A model generated the notes under the pieces. It did not search any database, was not told the DNA's origin, and saw only the letters and a program-made list of their open reading frames with translations. Positions 35,081 to 43,992 of a DNA stretch of 49,737 nucleotides are shown piece after piece. Made by a program: the position numbers and the translations under genes. Position 1 is the first letter of the stretch, and each line of letters begins with the position of its first letter. The stretch lies in assembly GCA_025201865.1 (NCBI GenBank), contig MU602722.1, forward strand, positions 8,587-58,323, written 5' to 3'. The stretch is from Ramicandelaber brevisporus (lineage: Eukaryota; Kickxellomycota; Ramicandelaberales; Ramicandelaberaceae).

Positions 35081-36910
35081 TTAACAGCGTCGAAGACTGC
35101 TCGGAATTGGAGGTGGAAGCCGAGAATATACCTTTTGTTGCTCGTCCTGCTGGTGTGACTGTTGCTGGCGTGACTGTTGCTGGTGACCAGTTAGATGATG
35201 GGATAGCGGTGGAAGTGGTGAGAGTGGCGGCAATGGTGGTAGAGGTGATAGAGGTGACAGCGGAGGTTGAGTTTGTGTGAAAATGGTTGCTTGGTGGTCC
35301 GAGTTGCTCGTGATTGAAAATGGCTGTCTGGACATGTACTGTTGTTGCGTATGAGAAACTGCTGTGCGTGGTTGAGTGATATGAATCTGTGCAGCATCTC
35401 CATATCTATTTGGTATCAGACCACCAGCGTGACTCGATCCCCCTTGATATGTGTTTGACATGTTCGCTGGCGGTGTCTGTGGCGGAGGTTGTACGATAGC
35501 TTGGCTAGGAACATGTTCTGAGATAGAATGTGAAATCTGTACACTCTGTGATAGATGCGAGTGGCTGTAGTTGGTGTGTGCGGCTGATGGCATTGAGTTC
35601 GTCATGAACTGGTTTTGTGGGTAGTACTGCGACACGGGGGATGTCATCGGTGTAAAGGTATTGTTGTTGCTTTGGAAAGAGTATGACTGAGGCACGTTGT
35701 GAGGTGGCGGTGGTGATTGAACTAGACTCGGTGCTACTGAAAATGCTGTGATTACCGGAATTGGCGATTGTCCAGGATAAGGGACGCGTTGGTGTCGTGG
35801 AGATGATAGTTGTTCTGAGGCTATATTTATGAGGTCGCTACGATTGCTGATCGAGATAATCTGCGATTGAAGGGTGGGCTGATACCGTGGTTGATACGGC
35901 TGATATTCAATCTCAACTGGTGCCTGACTACGGTATTCTGATACCTCAGGTGTGTAGTAGTGTTCAGTTTGAAGAGCTGCCTCTGGATATCCAGGTGACT
36001 GAGTGTGTTCAACCATTTGTTGACCAGCGATCTCGTCAAAGTCTGATTGTTGTGAATACGAAGAAGACAGAGTCTCCTCAGTCAGTGATTGACTGTAATA
36101 TGATGCCGGTTGAGAAGGAAGGTCTACAACAGGCTCAATGAAAAGGTTAGCAGAATGCGGTAGCGGCAGATAGTAACGCTCGGGTGCTGTGGACGCTGAT
36201 GTCGCTTCAGATTCAGGACCAAACTCAAGACCAGTGTTGGATAGTGGTACAACAGGTGTTTGGCGCGAGAAAACTGGCGATGGAGTGGATGCGGTCGGTT
36301 GCATTGCGAGAGGAGGAAGTCCTCTAAGTGCCGGGAGGATTGTTCCAGTTGCTGTATCATCTCGTTCAGAGTCACTCGAAGCCGCTGGACTGCTCTCGGT
36401 GAGATGATCATCGGCTTGTTCAGCGTGCTGCGGCTGTGATTGAATAACAACAGTTCTTGCACTTCGTGGTCCACGTGCCCGACCAGCAATGCCAGGTCTG
36501 GTGGTTGTCATGCCTCTCGTGTTTCTTTGATCCGTAGGTGGAACACCGCCTTGACCCTCGTCACCACCCAAATACCGCTGGCAGATGTTACGAACCAGCA
36601 CTAGGCTCTCAGGTGTGCATTCGGGATGCGAGTAAACTGCCGTCACTCCACGCGGATATTGGGATCGACTGCGTACCTGTTCAAAGTCGATATGCTTCAT
36701 GCTGGTAACAAACTCATTGAAGGTTCTGAAGCCAAACCGCACTTTTACAGCTGCGGTGTCTATAGCGCATACTCGGGTGCCGTCGTCACTGTATCTCAGC
36801 GGCTTGTTAGGCTCGGTGCTCTCAAGAATGGTGTACAGTGTACGGATGAAGCCTTTGATGTCGTATCTCGGGAGATCGTACGGCTTCTTGGAAGCGCTGT
36901 TTCTGGCCAT
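35081..36910 (-). CDS. HSF-type DNA-binding-domain-like protein, Gln/Pro/Ser-rich
   Basis: The first 125 or so residues follow the heat-shock-factor DNA-binding fold: FIRTLYTILE at the start of helix 1, an LRYSDDGTRVCAID strand turn, a long middle segment with FNEFVTSMKHIDFEQV, and VYSHPECTPE with a following Leu-Val-Leu-Val helix, matching the FxHPxF and LLxxI parts of HSF. Similarity is distant, so DNA binding is inference. The rest (about 130-609) is Ser/Pro/Gln/Tyr-rich and disordered, fitting an activation region. The open frame reaches 36943 at a TTG; the first ATG is at 36910. A second HSF-like gene lies 429 bases upstream in the same direction. Confidence 0.72.
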   Translation of the reverse strand: MARNSASKKPYDLPRYDIKGFIRTLYTILESTEPNKPLRYSDDGTRVCAIDTAAVKVRFGFRTFNEFVTSMKHIDFEQVRSRSQYPRGVTAVYSHPECTPESLVLVRNICQRYLGGDEGQGGVPPTDQRNTRGMTTTRPGIAGRARGPRSARTVVIQSQPQHAEQADDHLTESSPAASSDSERDDTATGTILPALRGLPPLAMQPTASTPSPVFSRQTPVVPLSNTGLEFGPESEATSASTAPERYYLPLPHSANLFIEPVVDLPSQPASYYSQSLTEETLSSSYSQQSDFDEIAGQQMVEHTQSPGYPEAALQTEHYYTPEVSEYRSQAPVEIEYQPYQPRYQPTLQSQIISISNRSDLINIASEQLSSPRHQRVPYPGQSPIPVITAFSVAPSLVQSPPPPHNVPQSYSFQSNNNTFTPMTSPVSQYYPQNQFMTNSMPSAAHTNYSHSHLSQSVQISHSISEHVPSQAIVQPPPQTPPANMSNTYQGGSSHAGGLIPNRYGDAAQIHITQPRTAVSHTQQQYMSRQPFSITSNSDHQATIFTQTQPPLSPLSPLPPLPPLSPLPPLSHHLTGHQQQSRQQQSHQQDEQQKVYSRLPPPIPSSLRRC

Positions 36911-37339
36911 ACTTTGACAGTTGCGGATAGACTTGTATGTCAAATTGAGGGACGATGTGTGTGGGTAGTTGGATATGATGTCGAGTATCTGACTGACTAT
37001 TTCAGGAGAGGCAGACCTTTTTTCACCTCGGTGCCTCCATATATATCAATGCCAGAGCCAAAGCCGCACCATTCCACCCACGAACCCAGTGCAAAGTAGG
37101 CACCAAAAAAAAGACGAGTGTTCGCCTCCTATCCCCAATAGTTGGTTCTGAACTCGTCGACGACACGAGCACTGGCGCAATTTACAGTGCCATGTCTCAC
37201 GATTCCGCACCAAAAATCAGTGATTTAGTCCTTTCCTCTCTTTGCCTCTCATTTGGTGTTTACACTATTTTTACGAGTTGTGTTTAGCGCAGTGCAAGGT
37301 TTTTTTTAAAGTTAATGAAAAATGAAGACTCTGCGTGCT
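36911..37339. other. Spacer between the two HSF-like genes
   Basis: Contains the promoter of the first HSF-like gene; a TATATA sits near 37040 on the plus strand. No gene is supported. Confidence 0.5.
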
Positions 37340-38053
37340 TCAAACAGGAGGTATGCTGTCGTCGACAATGTCCATGTCGTTGTTGGTGCAATCATCCGAT
37401 GTTGAATTCTGTGTTGGTGTCAATTTTGACACAAGTTCCTGGAATGGAGGCAATGCTGGCCGAGCTGATGCATGAGAAAACTGTGGCATATGAACAGTAG
37501 TTGCTGTGGGAGGCTGCATCGCTATGGATCCTGAGCCCTGTTGACGAGCCATGGATTGTGGACCAGCTGTTATAGCGGAGATGGATGCCATCGCCTGACT
37601 AACTGGCATTCCGTCCACAATCTGCGAGAATATTGCCCTTGCTGCTACAGATTCCGCCATCGCTCTCATCCTCTCCCTGTGTTCATTCAGCAATCGTTCA
37701 CCGTCAGTGTGGATCAATAGAAACCTCTCGGATTCTGCCAGCACACAGTTCCGATGCTGGATCCACAGTTTAGAGCGTGCAGCTATTGAGTGCTCGATTG
37801 TAAAGTTGTACTGCCTGAGCAGCTCGTATATAACCTCAGGCTGGTTCATGCTGAATATTGGCACGACAATGTGGTTGCGAAAGTCTTTGCGTACTGGAAT
37901 GTAGATTCTTGTATTGTTGTCGATCCACTCAAAATAGGGAGATGGAATGTCGATAAACAGGACCTTGAAAAGCTTGGCCAGGAACTCATCTGCTGCGCTG
38001 CCAGTGCTGAGCAGGCTGTATATACTTGCAAGCGTGTCCTGGTTTGGTTTCAT
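37340..38053 (-). CDS. HSF-type DNA-binding-domain-like protein, 237 residues
   Basis: The N-terminal 110 or so residues again follow the heat-shock-factor plan: FLAKLFKVLF at helix 1, FEWIDNNTRIYIP for the W-x-D/N-N and strand region, FRNHIVVPIF for the xxVLPxxF turn, a YELLRQYNF helix in the place of HSF's FVRQLNxYGF, and W-I-Q-H followed by SERFLLIHTDGE. It is clearer than its neighbour but still divergent. The tail is Ala/Pro/Gln-rich and acidic at the end. The longer open frame begins at a TTG; the first ATG is 38053, with a good AxxATG context. Confidence 0.75.
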   Translation of the reverse strand: MKPNQDTLASIYSLLSTGSAADEFLAKLFKVLFIDIPSPYFEWIDNNTRIYIPVRKDFRNHIVVPIFSMNQPEVIYELLRQYNFTIEHSIAARSKLWIQHRNCVLAESERFLLIHTDGERLLNEHRERMRAMAESVAARAIFSQIVDGMPVSQAMASISAITAGPQSMARQQGSGSIAMQPPTATTVHMPQFSHASARPALPPFQELVSKLTPTQNSTSDDCTNNDMDIVDDSIPPV

Positions 38054-38319
38054 TGGTGAGCGAGCTGTACAAGTAACAAAGAAGATGAGCAAAGGTCCTT
38101 TCGTTTCCTAATCAAAGATGAGTTTTCTTCCACTTCTTCAATCGCGAGGTATGGGTTTATGTTTGTGTTTAGAGTGGTACATAGACAGTTGCTAGACACA
38201 TCAACTTGCATTGTTTTCTTTCTTTCTTTCCTTTTGTCTGTTTGCTTGTCTGCCTGTCTGCTTGTTTGTTTGTTTTGTTCGTTCGTTTGATTGTTTACTT
38301 GAGGTCACAAGAGCCTGCA
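38054..38319. other. Intergenic between minus-strand genes
   Basis: A T-rich, TTCTTTC-repeated stretch at about 38218-38290 precedes the SF3B4 3' end. No gene is seen. Confidence 0.5.
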
Positions 38320-39027
38320 TTACCTTGCTGATTCCGCAGCAGCCTTTGCCAATGATCTCTCAGCCGCCGATCCATGTCTAGTTCCACTACCATCATTCTT
38401 TAATGCGTACTGCACTTTGATCTGCTTTCCTGCCAGGTACTGTCCATTCATTGCCCTGATTGCCGCGTCTGCCACTTCAAAATCACCAAATGATATTAAT
38501 GCGTATCCGTTTGAGTTGCCAAAGTTATCGCGTGGGATTCTAGGCGGCCGTAGCAGTGGTCCAAATGTAGAGAATGTATCAAAGATGAGCTTTTCATCAA
38601 CTGTGTAGTCCAGTCCGCTAATGTGGAGATTAGCTCCCACATCCATTGCTGCCCTCGTGCCGTGACCACCAGTGCCATCAAGCGCTGCTGAGGAGGCTGT
38701 GACTGATGAACGAGATGCGCGGATTGGAGTGTCGTAAAGCCGAACCAGGTTCATGACATTGGCTGCATATTCTGCATCTCTTGGTGTCTCAAACGTGATG
38801 AATGCATATCCACTGTGCTGCCGCGATAACCTGTCAATAGGAAGAGAAACCGCCTCAACTCGGCCAACCTGAAGGAAGAGCTCGTACAGCAGAGCTTCTG
38901 TAACCCGCGGATCAAGACCATTGACGCGAATCGTAGTGTCCGTATTGATACTGGTCACAGTGGCGGCAGTAGCTGAAGTAGCTGAAGTAGCTAAAGTAGC
39001 TGAAGTAGTCGACGTTGCTGGTCTCAT
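38320..39027 (-). CDS. HSH49: Splicing factor 3b subunit 4 (SF3B4/Hsh49)
   Basis: SF3B4 is a U2 snRNP subunit that binds SF3B2 and contacts pre-mRNA near the branch site. Two RRM domains are present. RRM1 (about residues 33-104) has VNGLDPRVTEALLYELFLQVG and YAFITF; RRM2 (about 132-205) has HISGLDYTVDEKLIFDTF and GYALISF. The C-terminus has the RHGSAAERSLA segment that is conserved in SF3B4. At 235 residues it lacks the long Pro-rich tail of the animal protein and is close to yeast Hsh49. The N-terminus is a Ser/Thr/Ala repeat encoded by a 9-bp tandem repeat. Confidence 0.95.
   Translation of the reverse strand: MRPATSTTSATLATSATSATAATVTSINTDTTIRVNGLDPRVTEALLYELFLQVGRVEAVSLPIDRLSRQHSGYAFITFETPRDAEYAANVMNLVRLYDTPIRASRSSVTASSAALDGTGGHGTRAAMDVGANLHISGLDYTVDEKLIFDTFSTFGPLLRPPRIPRDNFGNSNGYALISFGDFEVADAAIRAMNGQYLAGKQIKVQYALKNDGSGTRHGSAAERSLAKAAAESAR
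38963..39008. repeat. 9-bp tandem repeat in the SF3B4 N-terminus
   Basis: Imperfect AGTAGCTGA units encode a Thr-Ser-Ala repeat in the disordered N-terminal leader. Confidence 0.65.
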
Positions 39028-39134
39028 CTGAGCTGATCCTGAGCGTGTCTTCTACCTTTTTCCTGGAGTGTTTTTTTTATTTTAATCTTGCAACTGCAGA
39101 TCGAACTGAAAACAAACAAGCAGCATAACTAGAA

Positions 39135-40349
39135 ATGAATACACAACGTCGCAAGCGTACTGCGGACTACGCTGATGGTGCCGGCGGTGACAGCGTTATT
39201 ACCACAGGTGCAGGCGGCTTTCTTATTGAGGACGACGATCTTGCCACCCACAGAACTGGCATGGCCATAATCCACTCGGAGGAAGAGGACAACAATCAGC
39301 ACGATTTCCCGCTCGAGACACCTCGCAAACAGCAGCTCAAGTACGGCGAAGCAGGCAATCAGTCAGTGTACAGCCCAGATGTAGGACTTGATAGCGAGTT
39401 TATGGATATTGGGCATCAGTCACCACCGGTTCACATGGCGCCGCAGTTTGCACCCATCGGCTCAAGAGCCAATACTGGTAGACGCGCGGCTCCAAGACCA
39501 CAATCAGCACTGCGTCAGCAGGCCATGTACAATGATGACGATGGAGACAATGAAGAGGCAGAGTTTGAGACGGGACGTGGATTGCCAGCAGCAACTCCAA
39601 TCAACAACGTGAGAGTTCAGCAGCAGAAATCAGCAAGCCGCACAAACACTCGTATGACAGCTACAACAGCAGCAGCAGCAGCAGCAACCACAACAACCAC
39701 AGCAACAGCAACAGCCATCAAGCCAAAGAGACATATTGAAGTTGAAGACTACCCCGTCTCTCAGCCACGGCAGCAGAACCAAGGACGCCAGCCAAAGCAA
39801 GCCATTGCGGCTGATTTCCCAGGTGCAGCAGAGTACATTGCACAGGTGGAATCGGCGTTTGACAAGTTTGACTCACTTACCAATGGCAATATGCCCAAAG
39901 CAGATATAAAGAAAGTTCTGCATGCACTACGTGTTCCTGGATTAGGTACAGAATCATCAATTAGCGATTTTGTTAACAACCAGATAAAGGCAATTAGTGG
40001 CAAAGTTAGTAGACACAACTTTGTAAAGGCAATCTTGCCATTCTATGAAGAAATTGAGCGTCAAAAGAGAATGGAAAATGCATTTGACTTGTTTGTTAAA
40101 ACCGCCGCCAGACGTGATTTGGTTGATGATTCGCCTCCAAGAGGAGGAGCAAATGACACTCGCTCAGCAGTGTCTAACAGCCGAAATGGAATAACTGTGG
40201 ACTCATTGAGAAGAGTTGCACGGATATTGAGAGAAGAGATATCAGAGGAGGAGTTGCGTGAAATGATGGATTTGGCTGATGTCGATGGCGATGGAGTTGT
40301 TAATATGAACGATTTTAAAATGATTATGGAGCGTGCAAACATATTTTAA
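39135..40349 (+). CDS. Centrin-like EF-hand protein with long disordered N-terminus
   Basis: The C-terminal half (about residues 230-404) has the plan of centrins. A first lobe at about 232-300 has degenerate loops and a VESAFDKFDS start, and the last EF-hand (loop 382-393, DVDGDGVVNMND) keeps its Ca2+ ligands. The helix before it (LRRVARILREEISEEELREMMDLA) strongly resembles centrin/Cdc31. The first 230 residues are Gln/Ala/Thr-rich, with a CAG/CAA repeat at about 39655-39725, and are absent from normal centrins of about 170 residues. A spindle-pole-body or mRNA-export role like Cdc31 is possible, as is a novel EF-hand protein. Confidence 0.75.
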   Translation: MNTQRRKRTADYADGAGGDSVITTGAGGFLIEDDDLATHRTGMAIIHSEEEDNNQHDFPLETPRKQQLKYGEAGNQSVYSPDVGLDSEFMDIGHQSPPVHMAPQFAPIGSRANTGRRAAPRPQSALRQQAMYNDDDGDNEEAEFETGRGLPAATPINNVRVQQQKSASRTNTRMTATTAAAAAATTTTTATATAIKPKRHIEVEDYPVSQPRQQNQGRQPKQAIAADFPGAAEYIAQVESAFDKFDSLTNGNMPKADIKKVLHALRVPGLGTESSISDFVNNQIKAISGKVSRHNFVKAILPFYEEIERQKRMENAFDLFVKTAARRDLVDDSPPRGGANDTRSAVSNSRNGITVDSLRRVARILREEISEEELREMMDLADVDGDGVVNMNDFKMIMERANIF

Positions 40350-40360
40350 AACAATCGCAG

Positions 40361-40590
40361 TCACAGTTATAATCTCAATCATCCTTCCATTAGAAACATG
40401 CTTCCTTTTCTTTTATTTTGTAAAACGTCTTTCCATCATAATCTTCTCTTTCTTTTCTCTTTCCTCTTTTCTCTTTCACAATTATAATCTCAATCATCCT
40501 TCCATTAGAAACATGCTTCCTTTTCTTTTATTTTGTAAAACGTCTTTCCATCATAATCTTCTCTTTCTTTTCTCTTTCCTCTTTTCTCTT
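40361..40590. repeat. 115-bp direct tandem duplication in a 3' region
   Basis: 40361-40475 and 40476-40590 match almost perfectly; the one difference I see is G to A near the start. It lies between the EF-hand stop and the Nudix gene start, so it doubles part of the 3' untranslated region. Confidence 0.92.
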
Positions 40591-40659
40591 TTCCATTCCA
40601 TTTAATTTTATAATTTTCCCTTTATTTTTCGTGGATTATTTTTGTTTCGAGAGGAGGAG

Positions 40660-41706
40660 ATGAAGCTGCTGAGTCGCGTGTGCAGTCGTCATCAGCTTCT
40701 ACTGTTTGCCTCATCTTCACTGTGTCACGCTCCTTTTTCTTATTTAAACCCAGCGCTTCGGACACGATCTACAGTTCACAGTATAGCACGAACCATGGCG
40801 TCCCATTCTCTCAAAGTCAACGGGATATCTGTTCCAGTCACTCTCTCGGGCATTGCAAACACTAGCAAGTCTTCCAAAGAGATTCTGGACGATGTTCTTG
40901 CATTCCCTCCGTTCAGTGCGTGGGCCGCACGACTCGATCGTCAGATTACTGCGCAGCATCAAACACAGCAGCAGCAGTCTCAAGGCAAAGATGCTGTACC
41001 AAAGCCACCAGCCGAGATACTTGAAGTGCGCGGCGTTGACATCCAGGGAGTTGATTATTTCCGGTCAAACAAGATTGGTTTCTTGAAATTTAATGCCCAC
41101 GTTGTTGATGTTGCATCAGGTGCGCGCATTCCAGGGATTGTGTTTATGCGAGGTGGATCATGCGCAGTGTTGATTGTACTTCGTATTTCAGATGTCGGTG
41201 AAAGCGATAATGGTGGTGATGAGACTGAATATGTAGTGTTAGTTAAGCAGCCACGCATGCCAGTTCCAGACTTGGGATTTTGGTGCATTCCAGCAGGCAT
41301 GTTGGACGGAAGCGGCCAATTTGCATCAAAGGCGGCTGAAGAGGTTGAAGAGGAAACCGGAATAACAATCAATCAAGAGGACTTGACTGACTTGGTATCT
41401 CTCATCCAGAATCACACTCTAAAGTCAAACAATCAAGAAAAGAATCCAGATTTACATGGACACGGAGTATGGGTGTCGCCTGGTGGAACCGATGAAACGA
41501 TGCAGTTGTTTGTAACACAGCGCACGGTGTCTCAAAAGGAGATTGACGAATTGAAGGGACGACTGGCGGGACTGAGAGATCACGGAGAGAACATTACAGT
41601 TGATGTGGTCAAGTTGGATGAAGTGTGGACTCGCGTTGCAGATGCAAACGCACTCTTTGCATTGAGTTTATATGAAAAGGCAAAGAACCTGAGACTGCTC
41701 AAATGA
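40660..41706 (+). CDS. Nudix hydrolase, ADP-sugar diphosphatase type (NUDT14-like)
   Basis: Proteins of this type hydrolyse ADP-sugars and similar nucleotide sugars. Landmarks are the ISVPVTLSGI segment, the N-terminal KIGFLKFNAHVVD strand, the PGIVFMRGGSCAVLIVL segment, and the Nudix box around GMLDGSGQFASKAAEEVEEETGI. The box keeps the metal-binding EVEEE but has Glu where the consensus has the Arg of REUXEE. The downstream SPGGTDETMQLFV and LRDHGENITV segments match plant-type NUDT14. The ATG at 40660 gives a 348-residue protein with an Arg/Ser-rich leader that could target mitochondria. The ATG at 40795 sits in a perfect ACCATGG context and gives a cytosolic form. Confidence 0.85.
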   Translation: MKLLSRVCSRHQLLLFASSSLCHAPFSYLNPALRTRSTVHSIARTMASHSLKVNGISVPVTLSGIANTSKSSKEILDDVLAFPPFSAWAARLDRQITAQHQTQQQQSQGKDAVPKPPAEILEVRGVDIQGVDYFRSNKIGFLKFNAHVVDVASGARIPGIVFMRGGSCAVLIVLRISDVGESDNGGDETEYVVLVKQPRMPVPDLGFWCIPAGMLDGSGQFASKAAEEVEEETGITINQEDLTDLVSLIQNHTLKSNNQEKNPDLHGHGVWVSPGGTDETMQLFVTQRTVSQKEIDELKGRLAGLRDHGENITVDVVKLDEVWTRVADANALFALSLYEKAKNLRLLK

Positions 41707-41742
41707 GAACAATGGTGCGAGAGAGAAAGAGCGAGAGAAGGA

Positions 41743-41802
<60 letters not shown>

Positions 41803-42139
41803 TGGATGCGATGAATGCATCCTTCTTAGGCAACTGTCTCCCTCTCCCTCCTCCCCAACAATAACATCAATAACAACATGATTTGATTTTTGAGAAGAAG
41901 AAAAAACAAACAAATAAAGGCTATCTCACACACACATATAAAAGCACAAACAACACTTACTCCACTCACCTGTCTGCACTCGTCCGCAACACACACACTT
42001 CTTTTTCTCACCGTCTTCATTTGTGCCACGCACTCTCCATCCCTCGCAGTTTTTAACTTTTGAAAAAAGCAACCCTTATACGCTGATCGAGACCAAGTAA
42101 CAATAAAAAGAAGAGAGAGCGAGAGAATAGGCAGAAGAG
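41707..42139. other. Intergenic with a (GA)n run
   Basis: A (GA)n tract runs at 41747-41800 after AG-rich sequence. The remainder is the promoter of the Brl1-like gene with CT- and CA-rich parts. No gene is seen. Confidence 0.6.
41747..41800. repeat. (GA)27 microsatellite
   Basis: A pure GA dinucleotide run of 54 bases. Confidence 0.95.
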
Positions 42140-43924
42140 ATGAACAGCAACAGTGGCAGTAACGACCAAGAGCCGATGAATCTCGTCGACTCTCGCGGGA
42201 TTGACTTTGACAGAGTGTTCCCAGAAGCCGCTATTAGCACAAGCAACGTTAATGCCAGTGCCGGTGTCAATGCCAGCAACAATGCAGCTGCCCAGAACGG
42301 TAGCAACGCTGCTACTACCACCACATTGTTCCAATTTGGACATCCAGCTCACAAGCGATCATGGAATGAAATTGCCAGAGAACACAGTTCATTCAACTCA
42401 TGGCCAGCGTCACAACCTGATAACATTGCGGCAACAACAACGGCAGCTGAAGCGACGGGCAACCATCAGCCGCGATTTGGAGTGCCGTTCCTGTTTTCTA
42501 AACCCAAGCCGCAGACATCTGGCTCGACTTTTGGACAGGAATTGCTGGATAGTGTAAAGAGCATGTCAACCCGTGAAACCGACACTGCTTACGGCGATAC
42601 CAATCCAATTTCTACCAAGGCTGCCCAGCGTGTGCTCCGTCGCCATGTTGAGAATCCAGAGTCGATTGTAAGTGGCTACGGTTTTGGTGCCAACACTAAC
42701 ACCAACAGTGGAGTTGCTCAGCGTCGTGGATTTGGCGCGCGCAATGCATTTGAACCAACTCCTCGCAAAGTGCGTCGCACTGATCGCATGGAGATTGATG
42801 GTGAATCCGACATGGAATTTGACGACGATGACGACTACAATGTCCAAGAACAATCTCCAGCCACGTCCCCAATGATGTCGCCCGCTCAGCAGCGTGGCAA
42901 CAGCAACAACAGCAGCAATGCTTTGGTTCGCCACAACCCTCAGACTGGTACTCCAGCTCCTCCAATGGCAATGCAGTCAAATCACTACTACCTGATGAAT
43001 AACAATCAGCCACAGCAGCCAAGAGACAAGGCGAGTGAGATTATGCGTTATATTCACGTGGCATTTAATTTGATTATGGTCAGCATTGCTGTGTTTGGTG
43101 TGTTATACTTTGGAACAATGATCATAAATGACATTAAAATCAAAACAGAGTCTCAATCCAGCAATATTCTGGCTGAAATCTCGATTTGTCGCCAGGAATA
43201 CTCTAAGAACCGCTGTGATCCACCCAATCTGCGTCTTCCTGCATTGGAGCCCAAGTGCATCGAATGGGAGATTTGCATGAATCGTGACCATAACGACGTT
43301 ACGAGAGCTCGCCTGTCTGCCGAGACTTTTGCTGAGATTCTCAATAGCTTTGTTGATCCCATTTCAACCAAGTCAATGGCTTTCATCTTTGCATTCTACT
43401 TTGGTGTCACAATCCTGGGCAATTTGGTGCTAAATTGGAACACTGGTAGAAGCCACCCCAACAATGGTCCACAGCAACAGCCTGTGCCTCATCCACCAGT
43501 AAACCCATACAATGGCGGTGGCGGTGGTAGCAGTGGTGTGACTTCAAACGATGGTAGCATGCCTACCCCGTACTATCAGCAGCCACCTCCACAGTATCAG
43601 TACCAGCACCCGGAGCCACCTCCACTCACCCCGTTCCACATGCCAGTATACAGAGGCCCAGTTTCAGCCGCTGCAACACCAATGACTACAGCCACCGCCA
43701 ATCGCCCAAATCCGTTTATGCGACGAAACGATTTCTCTGCAAAGACTCCCATCCCACCCCCGCGCTTTGGTGCAACTGCTAACAATGCAGGCGGTGGCAA
43801 CGGCAACGGAGGTGGTGCCATGTTTGGAGGCGATATCCAAAGAAGCGAATCGCCCGTTCCTGGCTCGTTCATGAGCTCAACAAACTCACTCTTTGGAGTA
43901 AAGTCTGCCAAGAAACTGCGTTAA
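42140..43924 (+). CDS. BRL1: Brl1/Brr6 nuclear-envelope protein
   Basis: Brl1/Brr6 proteins span the nuclear envelope and ER, control membrane lipid state and help build nuclear pores. The conserved Brr6 domain lies at about residues 296-440. TM1 (about 306-328) leads into a luminal loop with four cysteines (350, 359, 373, 380) that form disulfides in the family, then TM2 (about 413-433). The first 295 residues are Asn/Ser/Thr-rich and disordered, with an acidic stretch near 225-232. The C-terminus is Pro/Gln/Gly-rich. At 594 residues it is longer than yeast Brr6/Brl1 because of these tails. It converges with the SWIM-domain gene, only 68 bases between stops. Confidence 0.93.
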   Translation: MNSNSGSNDQEPMNLVDSRGIDFDRVFPEAAISTSNVNASAGVNASNNAAAQNGSNAATTTTLFQFGHPAHKRSWNEIAREHSSFNSWPASQPDNIAATTTAAEATGNHQPRFGVPFLFSKPKPQTSGSTFGQELLDSVKSMSTRETDTAYGDTNPISTKAAQRVLRRHVENPESIVSGYGFGANTNTNSGVAQRRGFGARNAFEPTPRKVRRTDRMEIDGESDMEFDDDDDYNVQEQSPATSPMMSPAQQRGNSNNSSNALVRHNPQTGTPAPPMAMQSNHYYLMNNNQPQQPRDKASEIMRYIHVAFNLIMVSIAVFGVLYFGTMIINDIKIKTESQSSNILAEISICRQEYSKNRCDPPNLRLPALEPKCIEWEICMNRDHNDVTRARLSAETFAEILNSFVDPISTKSMAFIFAFYFGVTILGNLVLNWNTGRSHPNNGPQQQPVPHPPVNPYNGGGGGSSGVTSNDGSMPTPYYQQPPPQYQYQHPEPPPLTPFHMPVYRGPVSAAATPMTTATANRPNPFMRRNDFSAKTPIPPPRFGATANNAGGGNGNGGGAMFGGDIQRSESPVPGSFMSSTNSLFGVKSAKKLR

Positions 43925-43992
43925 CCTATTTATTAGTATTAGTTTAATAACAACAACACAATTGATCCATTTAATTATTATTATTATTATGA

